A DNA stretch of 64,000 bases from CAWCKS01 sp963763485 (GCA_963763485.1 CAVXOW010000009.1:62001-126000); one strand, 5' to 3'. Positions 26,047-34,893 are shown, counted from the stretch's first letter. Numbers and translations: made by a program. The notes: generated by a model not told the origin, from the sequence alone.

Positions 26047-28347
26047 ATGGCTCCCATCAAATTCGGCGTCGGTCAAAGTGTCGTCCGCAAAGAAGACGAC
26101 TCGCTGATTCGCGGCAAAGGGCACTACACGGGCGACCACGCGCCGGGCAGTCTGCTGCATGCCGCGATCCTGCGTTCGCCGCATGCACACGCCCGCTTCA
26201 AGATCGACGTCTCCGCAGCGCGCAAGCTGCCGGGTGTATCAGCGGTGCTGATCTCTGACGACGTCGCCGAGCTCGGTGGCCTGCCGTGCCTGTTCAACTT
26301 CCCCGAGGATCCGTTCACGCCGCCCGAATATCCGATCCTGCCCAAGAACGAGGTGCGCTATGTCGGCGACGCCATTGCCTTCGTCGTCGCCGAGACCGTC
26401 GAGCTCGCGCGCGATGCCTTGGAGGCGATCGACGTCACTTGGGAGCCGCTGCCGGCGGTGACCGGCGTCAGCAATGCGGTCAAAGCCGGCGCGCCGCAGA
26501 TCTGGCCTGGCTTCAAGAACAATGTGCTCTACGACAAGGTGATCGGCGATAAGGCCACGACCGATGCCGCCTTCGCCAAGGCGCACGCGGTCGCCGAAGT
26601 GAAGATCATCAACCAGCGCCTCGTTACCAACTACATGGAGACCCGCGGCGTCGTTGTTGAATACGATGCCAAGCGCGATCATCTCACCTTGACGCTCGGC
26701 AGCCAGGGCAGCCACCGCCAGCGTGATATCCTCTGCCAGATCATGAAGCTGCCGCCGGAGAAGGTGCGCGTGATCACGCCGGATGTCGGCGGCGGTTTCG
26801 GCACCAAGATCTTTCCGTATCGCGAGTACTATCTCGCGGCGTTCGCGGCACGAAAGCTGAAGAAGAACGTCAAGTGGGTGGGCGACCGCTCTGACCACTT
26901 TGTCGGCGACAGTCACGGCCGCGACAACGTAACCCATGCGCGCATGGCGCTCGATGCCGAGGGCAAGTTCCTCGCCATGGATGTCGACATGCTCGCCGAC
27001 ATGGGCGGCTATCTCTCGATGTTCGGGCCGTACATCCCGCATGGCGGCGCCGGCATGCTGCCCGGCGTCTACGACATCCAGAATTTCCATTGCCGGGTGC
27101 GCGCGGTATTCACCAACACCGTGCCGGTCGATGCCTATCGCGGCGCCGGCCGGCCCGAAGCGGCTTATGTCATCGAACGACTTGTCGATGCCTGTGCGCG
27201 CAAGCTTGGCATCGGGCCTGATGCGGTCCGCAAGAAGAACTTCATTCCGCCGAAGGCGATGCCGTACACGACCGCGACCGGCAAGGTTTACGATTCCGGC
27301 GAGTTCGCGACGCATCTGAAGCTCGCGCAGGACAAGATCGACTGGAAGGGCTTTGCGAAGCGGCTGAAGGCAGCGAAGAAGCAGGGCCGCATCCGCGGCA
27401 TCGGCATGGCCTCTTATGTCGAGATTTGCGGCGCGGTCGGACCCGAGACGGCGGTGGTCAAGCTCGACGACAGCGGTGACATCACGATCCTGATCGGCTC
27501 GCAGTCGACCGGGCAGGGCCATCAGACCGCGTACGCGCAGCTGGTCGCGGACGAGTTCGGTGTGCCGCCCGAACGTGTAAAGGTCATTCAGGGCGATACC
27601 GATCTGATCGCGACCGGCGTCGGTACCGGCGGCTCAAGCTCGATTCCGGTCGGCGGCGTCTCGGTGCAGCGCGCCACACGCAAGCTCGGCGAGGAGCTGA
27701 AGGGCCTTGCGGCGCAGGCGCTGGAAGCGAGCCCGAAGGACATCGAGATCAATGAGGGGCGGCTGCGCATCGCCGGCACCGACCGCATGATCTCGTTTGC
27801 CGATCTCGCCAAGCGCGCCAATGGTGACGCCGAGAAGCTGAAAGCGACCGAAACGTTCGGTGCGACCGCAGGCACATTCCCGAACGGCACGCACATCGCC
27901 GAGGTCGAGATCGATCCCGCCACCGGTATGATCCAGATCGTCAACTACGTGATCGTCGACGATTTCGGCATGACGCTCAATCCGCTGCTGCTCGCCGGCC
28001 AGATTCATGGTGGTGCGGTGCAGGGCATCGGCCAGGCGCTGATGGAACAGGCGGTCTACGAGAAGGATGGCCAGCTCGTCACCGGAACTTTGATGGACTA
28101 CGCGCTGCCGCGTGCCGCCGACATCCCCGACTTCTCGTTCGAGACCCACAATGTGCCGTGCGTCAACAATCCGCTCGGCGTCAAGGGAGCGGGTGAGGCC
28201 GGCACGATCGGCGCCTGTCCGGCCGTCGTGAACGCGATCGTCGACGGCTTGAACCGCGAGTACGGCATTGATCACATCGACATGCCGGCCACACCCGAAC
28301 GGGTGTGGATCGCGATCCGCGAGCAGCAAAAGCGCCACAATCTCTGA
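26047..28347 (+). CDS. Molybdenum hydroxylase large subunit, form II CoxL-like
   Basis: The 766-residue protein belongs to the xanthine oxidase family. It carries the active-site motif AYRGAGR (in VPVDAYRGAGRPEA), which marks form II CoxL proteins, rather than the AYRCSFR of true CO dehydrogenase. The molybdenum-site GVKGAGEAGTIGACP with the catalytic glutamate is intact. It has no export signal. The partner medium (FAD) and small (2Fe-2S) subunits are not adjacent, which is unusual. The start ATG at 26047 follows TGGAGAAATC; the frame is open further upstream. The substrate is unknown, perhaps a purine or aldehyde. Confidence 0.85.
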   Translation: MAPIKFGVGQSVVRKEDDSLIRGKGHYTGDHAPGSLLHAAILRSPHAHARFKIDVSAARKLPGVSAVLISDDVAELGGLPCLFNFPEDPFTPPEYPILPKNEVRYVGDAIAFVVAETVELARDALEAIDVTWEPLPAVTGVSNAVKAGAPQIWPGFKNNVLYDKVIGDKATTDAAFAKAHAVAEVKIINQRLVTNYMETRGVVVEYDAKRDHLTLTLGSQGSHRQRDILCQIMKLPPEKVRVITPDVGGGFGTKIFPYREYYLAAFAARKLKKNVKWVGDRSDHFVGDSHGRDNVTHARMALDAEGKFLAMDVDMLADMGGYLSMFGPYIPHGGAGMLPGVYDIQNFHCRVRAVFTNTVPVDAYRGAGRPEAAYVIERLVDACARKLGIGPDAVRKKNFIPPKAMPYTTATGKVYDSGEFATHLKLAQDKIDWKGFAKRLKAAKKQGRIRGIGMASYVEICGAVGPETAVVKLDDSGDITILIGSQSTGQGHQTAYAQLVADEFGVPPERVKVIQGDTDLIATGVGTGGSSSIPVGGVSVQRATRKLGEELKGLAAQALEASPKDIEINEGRLRIAGTDRMISFADLAKRANGDAEKLKATETFGATAGTFPNGTHIAEVEIDPATGMIQIVNYVIVDDFGMTLNPLLLAGQIHGGAVQGIGQALMEQAVYEKDGQLVTGTLMDYALPRAADIPDFSFETHNVPCVNNPLGVKGAGEAGTIGACPAVVNAIVDGLNREYGIDHIDMPATPERVWIAIREQQKRHNL

Positions 28348-28380
28348 CCGAGCTCGAAGCCGTTTCGTCGCAGCTCGGAA

Positions 28381-28411
28381 TATGCGGCCCAATCCGGTGT
28401 TGGGCCGCATA
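28381..28411 (+). terminator. Hairpin after the CoxL-like gene
   Basis: A perfect 12-bp inverted repeat, TATGCGGCCCAA and TTGGGCCGCATA, with a 7-base loop lies 34 bases after the stop. There is no run of T after it, so it may be a weak or Rho-dependent terminator or an RNA-stability hairpin. Confidence 0.5.
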
Positions 28412-28482
28412 GAGCGTGGATCGCATTTGCACGTCGGACAGCTTGTCGGTCGACAAGGCGTCGTGAACAACGGGAGGAAGCC

Positions 28483-28944
28483 TTGATATTACGCGGAGTA
28501 GTCGCAGTCGGCGCTGTCGTGCTGGCTGCATCAGCGGTGATGGCGCAACAGGACATCGCCAAGCAGCAGGACGACCTGATGCGAAGCACGATCGGCAAGC
28601 CGTTCTACGCCGTGTTGTTGAAGATGTCGCGCGGTCAAATCCCCTATGACCAGGCGGCGATCGAGACCGCGCTGGCCGACCTCGAGAAGGTCGTGCCGAC
28701 GATTCCGGCGACGTTCCAGACCAATCCCAAGATGGATTTGCCTGGCGCAGACTATATCGCTTCCCCTAAGGTGTGGGAGAACAAGGCCGACTTTGACTCC
28801 AAGGCCCCGGCGGTGGTCAAGCAGATCAGCGACCTCAAGGGCAAGATCAAGGACGTCGACTCGCTGAAGGTCGCGTGGAAGGAAATCAACGACAAGTGCG
28901 ACGGGTGCCACGACACCTACCGGATCCACCTGAAAAAGAAGTAG
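28483..28944 (+). CDS. Cytochrome c'
   Basis: The 153-residue protein has a signal peptide (residues 1-21, cut after VMA) and a single C-terminal heme site C139-DG-C142-H143 followed by DTYR, the arrangement typical of class II cytochrome c'. In that four-helix family the heme is often five-coordinate and binds NO or CO. The start is a TTG with an excellent ribosome binding site (GGGAGGA, five bases before it). It may protect against nitric oxide in the periplasm. Confidence 0.88.
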   Translation: MILRGVVAVGAVVLAASAVMAQQDIAKQQDDLMRSTIGKPFYAVLLKMSRGQIPYDQAAIETALADLEKVVPTIPATFQTNPKMDLPGADYIASPKVWENKADFDSKAPAVVKQISDLKGKIKDVDSLKVAWKEINDKCDGCHDTYRIHLKKK

Positions 28945-29006
28945 CGCCGGATTATCGGTGCGCCGGCAAGGCGCCGCCGGCGAAGCTGCCGTCGTCGGCT
29001 CAAATC

Positions 29007-29044
29007 AAAAAAGGGGTGAACGCTGCAGGCGTTCACCCCTTTTT
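29007..29044. terminator. Bidirectional Rho-independent terminator
   Basis: The arms GGGGTGAACGC (29013-29023) and GCGTTCACCCC (29029-29039) are perfect. They are flanked by an A-run (29007-29012) and a T-run (29040-29044), so the structure works in both directions. It lies between the convergent cytochrome c' and CHRD genes. Confidence 0.93.
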
Positions 29045-29078
29045 CGCATTACACGTGGGGGGTCCGGTAGACCGTCAG

Positions 29079-29507
29079 TTACTTGGTCACCTGACCGCGG
29101 ATTTCGCCGGCCTTGTTGGCGTCGGTATGGACGTTGACGTAGTACTTGCCGTCCATCAAATCCTTCGCCTGCGCATCATTGAGCGTTGCGCTGCCCTCGG
29201 TGCCCGACTTCGGATCGGGAATCGGCACAGCCGGCGCAGCGTTGGCCCCTACAGCCGCTGGTCCGTGGAAGTGGGCCATGGTGGCGGCACCGGTCAAGCC
29301 GGTATAGTTCAGCTTCCAGCTGAGCTTCTTCGACGCAGTGTCGTAGGTGATATCGGCGGTGCCCTTGCCTTCCGACTTGGTCGGCGGCACTTCGGACGCC
29401 GCGGCCAGGTCCGCCTTCATCTTCATGACTTCGGCTGATGCCGAACTGGCCAATGCGAACGACGCCGCGAGTGCGACGGCCGAAATCATCAACGTCTTGC
29501 TGTACAT
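29079..29507 (-). CDS. Secreted CHRD-domain protein
   Basis: The 142-residue protein has a signal peptide (cut after SSASA, residue 25) and then one CHRD domain. Typical marks are ASEVPPT, AHFHGPA and the closing YYVNVHTDANKAGEIRGQV. CHRD domains are beta-rich and extracytoplasmic; their function in bacteria is poorly known. The start ATG at 29507 has AGGGAGA upstream. It is convergent with cytochrome c' and divergent from the diheme cytochrome. Confidence 0.9.
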   Translation of the reverse strand: MYSKTLMISAVALAASFALASSASAEVMKMKADLAAASEVPPTKSEGKGTADITYDTASKKLSWKLNYTGLTGAATMAHFHGPAAVGANAAPAVPIPDPKSGTEGSATLNDAQAKDLMDGKYYVNVHTDANKAGEIRGQVTK

Positions 29508-29584
29508 GCATGTCTCCCTTAGGTTCTTGGCGACTGTTACTATGAAAACAGACGGCATCAGGTTTTATTCCCGCGGAAAGCCGA

Positions 29585-30502
29585 ATGTGGCGGAAGCTCA
29601 CCATCGTTGCGCTCGCCGCCGTCGTGGTTGCGGCGGGTCTGTTCTGGATTGTCACTGAGCCGGTTACCGTCAGCGCGCTGCCAGCTTACGTCGCCGATGC
29701 GATGCGGGGAAGAACGGTATTCGATGCCGGCGGCTGTTCGTCCTGCCATGCGTCGGTCGATCAAGATGACCGCACCGTGCTGGGCGGCGGCGTTGCGATA
29801 CCGTCGCCGTTCGGGACGTTCTACGCCCCGAATATTTCGCCGAACCCGGTCGATGGCATTGGCCGCTGGAGCGAGGCTAATTTTGTCACCGCGGTATTGA
29901 AGGGCACCTCGCCCGAGGGTCAGCACTATTTCCCGGCCTTTCCCTACACCTCATACCAGCGCATCTCCCCCGAGGATGTGCGCGACCTCTTTGCCTATCT
30001 GAAGACGCTGCCGCAGGCTGCCGGAAAGGTGAGGGATCACGACGTCGCGTTTCCGTTCGACATCCGCCGTCTCGTCGGCGGCTGGAAATTTCTGTTTCTC
30101 GACGGCAAGCCATTTGTGCCGGATCCCTCGAAATCGGCGGAGTGGAATCGCGGCGCCTATCTGGTGAATGGGCCGGGCCATTGTGCGGAGTGTCATAGCC
30201 CGCGCAATGTCCTTGGCGGCATCATTGCATCGCAGCGATTCGGCGGAGGCCCCGACCTCGAACGCGAGGGCAGCTGGGTGCCTAACATCACGCAGAAGGG
30301 CCTGTCGGATTGGTCCGAGGACGACATCCAGAACTTTCTCGAGGACGGCGCGACGCCCGACGGCGATTCGGTTTCAGGTTCGATGAAGAGCGTCATCAAG
30401 AACACCAGCGAACTTGGCGCCGCCGATCGCAAGGCGATGGCGGTTTACCTGAAGTCGCTGCCGCCGGTGGACGGCCCGGCGCAGCCGGCCAAGAAATCCT
30501 GA
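29585..30502 (+). CDS. Membrane-anchored diheme cytochrome c
   Basis: This 305-residue protein has one N-terminal membrane anchor or uncleaved signal (residues 5-23) and two heme sites, C51-SS-C54-H55 and C200-AE-C203-H204. Conserved FYAPNISPN and VPNITQKGLSDWSEDDI segments match the cytochrome subunits of membrane-bound sugar, alcohol or aldehyde dehydrogenases. It likely takes electrons from a periplasmic dehydrogenase to the terminal oxidase. No dehydrogenase subunit is adjacent; the periplasmic iorAB-like enzyme in this window is one candidate partner. Confidence 0.87.
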   Translation: MWRKLTIVALAAVVVAAGLFWIVTEPVTVSALPAYVADAMRGRTVFDAGGCSSCHASVDQDDRTVLGGGVAIPSPFGTFYAPNISPNPVDGIGRWSEANFVTAVLKGTSPEGQHYFPAFPYTSYQRISPEDVRDLFAYLKTLPQAAGKVRDHDVAFPFDIRRLVGGWKFLFLDGKPFVPDPSKSAEWNRGAYLVNGPGHCAECHSPRNVLGGIIASQRFGGGPDLEREGSWVPNITQKGLSDWSEDDIQNFLEDGATPDGDSVSGSMKSVIKNTSELGAADRKAMAVYLKSLPPVDGPAQPAKKS

Positions 30503-30641
30503 ACCTGGCGGCGAGCAGAAAAGGTTCATGCATGCCCGCATGCGCTATCGGCGCTTTTGTCGCAATCCGTGCCGTGGTTTGAAACGGCATCGAATCTCAA
30601 TCTGGTGCCGCGGCGAGACCGTCAGGCGCGGCCCCGCTGAA

Positions 30642-31583
30642 ATGGTCGAATACGCGACAAGCAATTACCTGAAGGCCGCGGCGCTGAAGCTTGGCGCGGC
30701 TTTTCTGTTCGCGGCGATGGCGGTGCAGGTCCGTTTCCTCGGCGCCAAAGTGCCGGTCGGGCAGGTGATCTTCTTTCGCGCGGTGTTCGCGATCATCCCG
30801 ATCGTAATCGTGTTCGCCTGGCGCGGCGAGCTCGCGAAATCCTGGCACACCCAGCGCTTCTCGGCCCACGTGTCGCGTGGCGCCATCAGCATCGCGTCGT
30901 CGTTCTGTTACTACGGCGCACTGGCACGACTGCCTGTCGTCGATACCACGGCGATTTCCTTCGTCACCCCGCTGATCACCGTCGCGCTCGCCGCAATCTT
31001 CCTGCATGAGATCGTGCACGTCTATCGCTGGTCGGCGGTGGCCGTCGGCTTCGCCGGCGTCATCATCATGCTGATCCCGTATTTCGATTTGTCGCAGCAT
31101 GCCGATCTGTCGAACGTGCTGCTGACCGGCCTCGTGCTTGCGCTGCTGAACGCCGTGTTTTCGGCATTCGCCGTGATCCAGGTGCGCCGGCTCACCGACA
31201 CCGAGACGACATCGGCGATCGTGATCTATTTCTCGATCTTCGTCGGGCTTGGCGGGCTTGCGACCTTGCCGTTCGGCTGGGTCATGCCCGATCGCCTGCA
31301 GCTCCTGGCGCTGACCGGCGCCGGCTTTTGCGGCGGCATCGCCCATATCATGACCACGACAAGCTATCGCTACGCGCCCGCGTCGTTCCTCGCACCGTTC
31401 GACTACTCGTCGATGATCTGGGCGTTCATGCTGGGCTACGCCTTGTTCGGCGAAATCCCGGCCGCCCTCGTTGCGTTCGGCGCTGTTGTCGTCGCCGCTG
31501 CCGGATTGTTCGTGGTGTGGCGCGAGCGGCAGCTTGGCATCAAGCGGCTGCAGGAACAGCAGGCGGTGCCGGCGCGTGGCTAA
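30642..31583 (+). CDS. EamA/DMT-family transporter
   Basis: The 313-residue membrane protein has ten predicted helices in two five-helix EamA repeats, the drug/metabolite transporter layout. The start at MVEYATSNYLKAAALK was chosen because the upstream extension is arginine-rich and lacks family character. The C-terminus is a short charged tail. The substrate cannot be predicted. Confidence 0.85.
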   Translation: MVEYATSNYLKAAALKLGAAFLFAAMAVQVRFLGAKVPVGQVIFFRAVFAIIPIVIVFAWRGELAKSWHTQRFSAHVSRGAISIASSFCYYGALARLPVVDTTAISFVTPLITVALAAIFLHEIVHVYRWSAVAVGFAGVIIMLIPYFDLSQHADLSNVLLTGLVLALLNAVFSAFAVIQVRRLTDTETTSAIVIYFSIFVGLGGLATLPFGWVMPDRLQLLALTGAGFCGGIAHIMTTTSYRYAPASFLAPFDYSSMIWAFMLGYALFGEIPAALVAFGAVVVAAAGLFVVWRERQLGIKRLQEQQAVPARG

Positions 31584-31587
31584 ACCA

Positions 31588-31830
31588 TCAGGTGCCGAAC
31601 GCCTTGAAGGTGATGATGGTGTAGGTGTCCTGGATGCCGGGAATGGTCTGCACCTTCTCGTTCACGAAATGGCCGATGTCGGTCTCATGATTGACGTAGA
31701 ATTTTGCCAGCAGATCATAATGCCCCGCCGTCGAGTAGATCTCGGAGGCGATCTCGGCTTCGGCAAGCGCGTTGGCGACCGCATAGGACTTGCCAAGCTG
31801 GCATTTGATCTGGACGAAGAACGGCACCAT
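31588..31830 (-). CDS. Stand-alone RAM domain protein (Lrp/AsnC effector domain)
   Basis: The 80-residue protein is a complete Lrp/AsnC ligand-binding domain without the DNA-binding half: VQIKCQLGKSYAVANALAE, a GHYDLLAKFYV strand and VQTIPGIQDTYTIITF at the end. Such proteins form dimers or higher rings that bind amino acids and may modulate full-length Lrp regulators. It is convergent with the EamA transporter, with only four bases between the stops. Confidence 0.85.
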   Translation of the reverse strand: MVPFFVQIKCQLGKSYAVANALAEAEIASEIYSTAGHYDLLAKFYVNHETDIGHFVNEKVQTIPGIQDTYTIITFKAFGT

Positions 31831-31998
31831 CCCTGACGCTCCAAGCTGCGCGGCCGATTCCCGGGCCGCGGATTTCCGGGGAGAATAGTGCGCTCGTCGT
31901 AATGACGCAAAGCGGCCTTCCGGGCTTCCGCGGCGGCCTCGTTGTGCGCCGCAGGGCCGCTTGCTGCGGACTTAAGGAAGCGCTAGGACTCCTCAACA

Positions 31999-32088
31999 AT
32001 CTCATTGGGGTGCCCGGTTGCGGGCTGAGAGGCGACCTCGCCAACCCATCGAACCTGATCCGGGTCATTCCGGCGGAGGGAGCTTGAG
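31999..32088 (+). promoter_or_regulatory. TPP riboswitch (THI element)
   Basis: The conserved THI-box order is present: GGGGTGCCC, GGCTGAGAG, ACCC, then GAACCTGATCCGGGTCATTCC and GCGGAGGGA. It ends directly at the thiM start. Thiamine pyrophosphate binding should turn thiM-thiD expression down. The thiM ribosome binding site (GGAGG, about 32075-32079) lies inside the aptamer's own 3' strand. The closing stem ATCTCA (31999-32004) can pair with TGAGAT (32085-32090), reaching into the AUG. This suggests direct translational blocking without a separate expression platform. Confidence 0.95.
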
Positions 32089-32883
32089 ATGGCAACGCGA
32101 ACGCCCAATCCCGTCACGTCCGGCAAGCTGGTCGACCTTGCGGCCGAGCTGTTGCCGCGCATGCGCGCGCGCGGGCCAAAAGTGCACTGCATCACGAATA
32201 CCGTCGCGCAGCCGATCACGGCGAACGTCCTGCTCGCCGCCGGCGCGATCCCGTCGCTGACGACGACGGAAGCCGAGATCGGCGCCTTCGTCCGTTCCGC
32301 AGACGGAGTGCTCGCCAACCTCGGCACCCTTGATCCCGAACGTCACCAGGCCATCGAAATCGCCGTCCGCCACGCGGCGAAGACGAAAGTACCCTGGCTG
32401 CTCGACCCGGTGTTCGTCGACCGTTCGGAACTGCGGCTCGACTATGCCAGGGAGCTGCTCGCGCGAAGGCCCGCCGCGGTCAGGCTCAACGCCGCCGAGT
32501 TCAAGGCGCTGTCGGGCGCGCCGCCGGATCCCGATGCGGTGAGGGTGTTCGCGAGATCACGCGGGACCATTATTGCGCTGACCGGCGAGGTCGATCTCGT
32601 CAGCGACGGCACGCGCCTCGCGACGATCCGCAACGGTGACGCGTTGATGGGCAAGGTCACCGCGATGGGCTGCGCGGAATCGGCGCTGACAACCGCGGCG
32701 CTCGTGGTCGGCGAGGATGCATTTGCGGCCGTTGTCGCGGCGCTGATCGTCTTCGGTATCGCAGGCGAGCTCGCTGCCGCCGTCAGCAAAGGTCCGGGCA
32801 CGTTTGCGTTTGCGATCATCGATGCGCTCTACGCCATGACGCCTGACGACGTTCTTGCGCGCGCGAAGGTGGCCGATGGCTAG
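32089..32883 (+). CDS. thiM: Hydroxyethylthiazole kinase
   Basis: The 264-residue kinase phosphorylates 4-methyl-5-(2-hydroxyethyl)thiazole, a salvage step for thiamine. Family segments HCITNTVAQPITANVLLA, the LDPVFVDRS strand and the GDALMGKVTAMGCAESAL loop with the conserved cysteine are present. It is placed directly behind a TPP riboswitch and overlaps thiD by eight bases. Confidence 0.95.
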   Translation: MATRTPNPVTSGKLVDLAAELLPRMRARGPKVHCITNTVAQPITANVLLAAGAIPSLTTTEAEIGAFVRSADGVLANLGTLDPERHQAIEIAVRHAAKTKVPWLLDPVFVDRSELRLDYARELLARRPAAVRLNAAEFKALSGAPPDPDAVRVFARSRGTIIALTGEVDLVSDGTRLATIRNGDALMGKVTAMGCAESALTTAALVVGEDAFAAVVAALIVFGIAGELAAAVSKGPGTFAFAIIDALYAMTPDDVLARAKVADG

Positions 32884-33721
32884 CGCGAGCACAACGATCC
32901 CGATCGCGCTGACGATCGCAGGGTCCGATTCAAGCGGCGGGGCCGGCATCCAGGCGGACCTCAAGACGTTTGCCGCGCTCGGAGTCTATGGCGCCTCCGT
33001 GATCATCGCGCTGACGGCGCAGAACACCACAGGCGTGAGCGCCATTCACGACGTGCCGCCGGACTTCGTCGCCGCGCAAATCGACGCGGTGTTTTCAGAC
33101 CTCGCCATCAAGGCGGTGAAGATCGGCATGGTCTCGCAGGCCGCGACCATCGAAGCTGTTGTCGCCGGCCTCGATCGCTGGAAGCCACAGTTCGTCGTGC
33201 TCGATCCGGTGATGGTTGCGTCGTCCGGCTCGCACCTGCTCGCGGCCGGCGCCGTCGAGCTCCTGCGCAAGGAATTGCTGCCGCGAGCGACCGTGGTCAC
33301 GCCTAACCTGACCGAAGCCGCGGCGTTGCTCGACGAGCCTGTCGCGACCGACGGCACGGCCATCGAGCGCCAGGCCGGCAAGCTGTTGCGGCTCGGTGCA
33401 CGCGCGGTGCTGATCAAAGGCGGCCATGGCGAGGGTGCCGAGAGCATCGACTACCTCGTCACGCCGGATGCGATGAAAACGTTCGCAGCGCCACGCATCG
33501 CAACAACAAACACACACGGCACCGGTTGCACGTTGTCGTCGGCGATCGCCGCGGGCCTCGCCAAGGGCCTTTCGCTCGAAGCCGCAGTCGATGCCGCCAA
33601 GCGCTACGTCACCGCGGCTATCGCGGCGGCCGATACGCTTGCGGTTGGCCATGGTCACGGGCCACTGCAGCATTTTCACGCATTCATGCCAATTGACCCA
33701 AGCGCGGAGAAGAAAGCATGA
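32876..33721 (+). CDS. thiD: Hydroxymethylpyrimidine / phosphomethylpyrimidine kinase
   Basis: The 281-residue ribokinase-fold enzyme makes HMP-pyrophosphate in two phosphorylations. It has ALTIAGSDSSGGAGIQADLKTF split over the N-terminus, LDPVMVASSG, IKGGHGEG and the NTHGTGCTLSSAIAAGLA anion-hole segment. Eight bases overlap the end of thiM. The length and all motifs are normal. With thiM it gives thiamine salvage; thiE is not in the window. Confidence 0.96.
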   Translation: MASASTTIPIALTIAGSDSSGGAGIQADLKTFAALGVYGASVIIALTAQNTTGVSAIHDVPPDFVAAQIDAVFSDLAIKAVKIGMVSQAATIEAVVAGLDRWKPQFVVLDPVMVASSGSHLLAAGAVELLRKELLPRATVVTPNLTEAAALLDEPVATDGTAIERQAGKLLRLGARAVLIKGGHGEGAESIDYLVTPDAMKTFAAPRIATTNTHGTGCTLSSAIAAGLAKGLSLEAAVDAAKRYVTAAIAAADTLAVGHGHGPLQHFHAFMPIDPSAEKKA

Positions 33722-34797
33722 CCGGGGGTTCATTGTCCCGACGTCGCATCCTGGCCGGCGCTGTCGCCGCAGGCGCGTTGGCCGCACCTAACATCGCGCG
33801 CGCACAAGAGCAGCGCTGGCGCATGGCGACCTCATGGCCGAAGCGCTTGCCGGGGCCCGGCATGTCGGCGGAGCGCATTGCCGAGCGCGTCGGCGCGCTG
33901 TCGGCGGGCAAGATCCAGATCAGCGTGCATGCCGCGGGCGAGCTGGTGCCGGCGTTGGAAGTGTTCGATGCGGTCGGCTCTGGCGCTGCCGAGCTCGGCC
34001 ACACCGCCTCGTTCTATTGGCAGGGCAAGCAACCGGCGTCGGCATTCTTCACGACGGTGCCGTTCGGCATGACACCGGCCGAGCACACCGCCTGGATCAA
34101 CGCCGGCGGCGGACAGGCGTTGTGGGACGAACTTTACCAGCCGTTCGGCGTCAAGCCGTTCATGGCTGGAAATACCGGCATCTGCATGGGCGGCTGGTTC
34201 CGCACCGAGATCGACAGCGTTGCCGCGCTGAAGGGCATGAAGATTCGCTCACTCGGCCTTGGCGGTGAAGTCTATCGCCGCCTCGGCGCTGTTCCGCTGA
34301 CGACGTCGGCCGGCGAAATCATCACCGGCCTGCAATCCGGCCTGATCGACGGCGCGGAGCTTCTTGGCCCCGGTTCCGACATCGCGCTCGGCCTCTATCG
34401 GCTGGCGAACTTCTACTATTCGCCGGGCTTCAACAAGCCGAACGGTACTGGCGAGTGTATCGTGTCGCAAAAACTGTGGAACAGTCTCGATGCACAGCAG
34501 AAAGCGATCCTGTCGCATGCCTGCGCCGCCGAAGCTGCGTTCGCACTCGACGAGATGGAGCGGCTGAACGTGGAAGCGCTCACCACGCTGGTCGAACGCA
34601 ACGGCGTCAAGCTCAGGATATTTCCGTCCGACGTGATCGAAGCCGCGCGCGGCCATGCCCGCAACGTCTTCGGCGAGATCGGCACCAAGAGCGAGATCGC
34701 AAAGCGCGTCGTGGAGTCCTACACGGCGTTCCGTGCGCGCATCGGCAGCTGGGCCGATGTGTCGGTGAAAGCGATCCTCGACTCGCGCCGCGCCTGA
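33718..34797 (+). CDS. TRAP transporter solute-binding protein, DctP family
   Basis: The 359-residue periplasmic receptor has a twin-arginine signal (SRRRILAGAVAAGALAAPNIARA, cut after about residue 29). Family motifs include ATSWPKRLPGPGMSAERIA, IRSLGLGGEVYRRLGAVP and the KLWNSLDAQQKAIL helix. The ATGA overlap with thiD places it in the riboswitch-controlled thi operon. No DctQ or DctM membrane subunit is nearby. Binding of a thiamine precursor is a guess from context; the family usually binds organic acids. Confidence 0.85.
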   Translation: MTGGSLSRRRILAGAVAAGALAAPNIARAQEQRWRMATSWPKRLPGPGMSAERIAERVGALSAGKIQISVHAAGELVPALEVFDAVGSGAAELGHTASFYWQGKQPASAFFTTVPFGMTPAEHTAWINAGGGQALWDELYQPFGVKPFMAGNTGICMGGWFRTEIDSVAALKGMKIRSLGLGGEVYRRLGAVPLTTSAGEIITGLQSGLIDGAELLGPGSDIALGLYRLANFYYSPGFNKPNGTGECIVSQKLWNSLDAQQKAILSHACAAEAAFALDEMERLNVEALTTLVERNGVKLRIFPSDVIEAARGHARNVFGEIGTKSEIAKRVVESYTAFRARIGSWADVSVKAILDSRRA

Positions 34798-34830
34798 CAG
34801 GCTGCGGAACCCGCAAGCGCGGGCCCTCCC

Positions 34831-34846
34831 GTTAACGTTGGTTAAC
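34831..34846. promoter_or_regulatory. GTTAAC direct/inverted repeat before pmtA
   Basis: GTTAACGTTGGTTAAC holds two GTTAAC palindromes four bases apart, 48 bases before the methyltransferase start. It resembles a CtrA box (TTAA-N7-TTAA), but the spacing here is six. It could also be a dimer operator. Weak evidence. Confidence 0.25.
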
Positions 34847-34893
34847 TATGGCTGTCGTCGAACAGTCACACGGCTTTGCTATGCGCCGTGCAT

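Noticed and set aside
32089..34797. A complete thiamine importer in the thi operon
   Set aside because: Only a TRAP-type receptor is present; no membrane or ATPase subunit is nearby.
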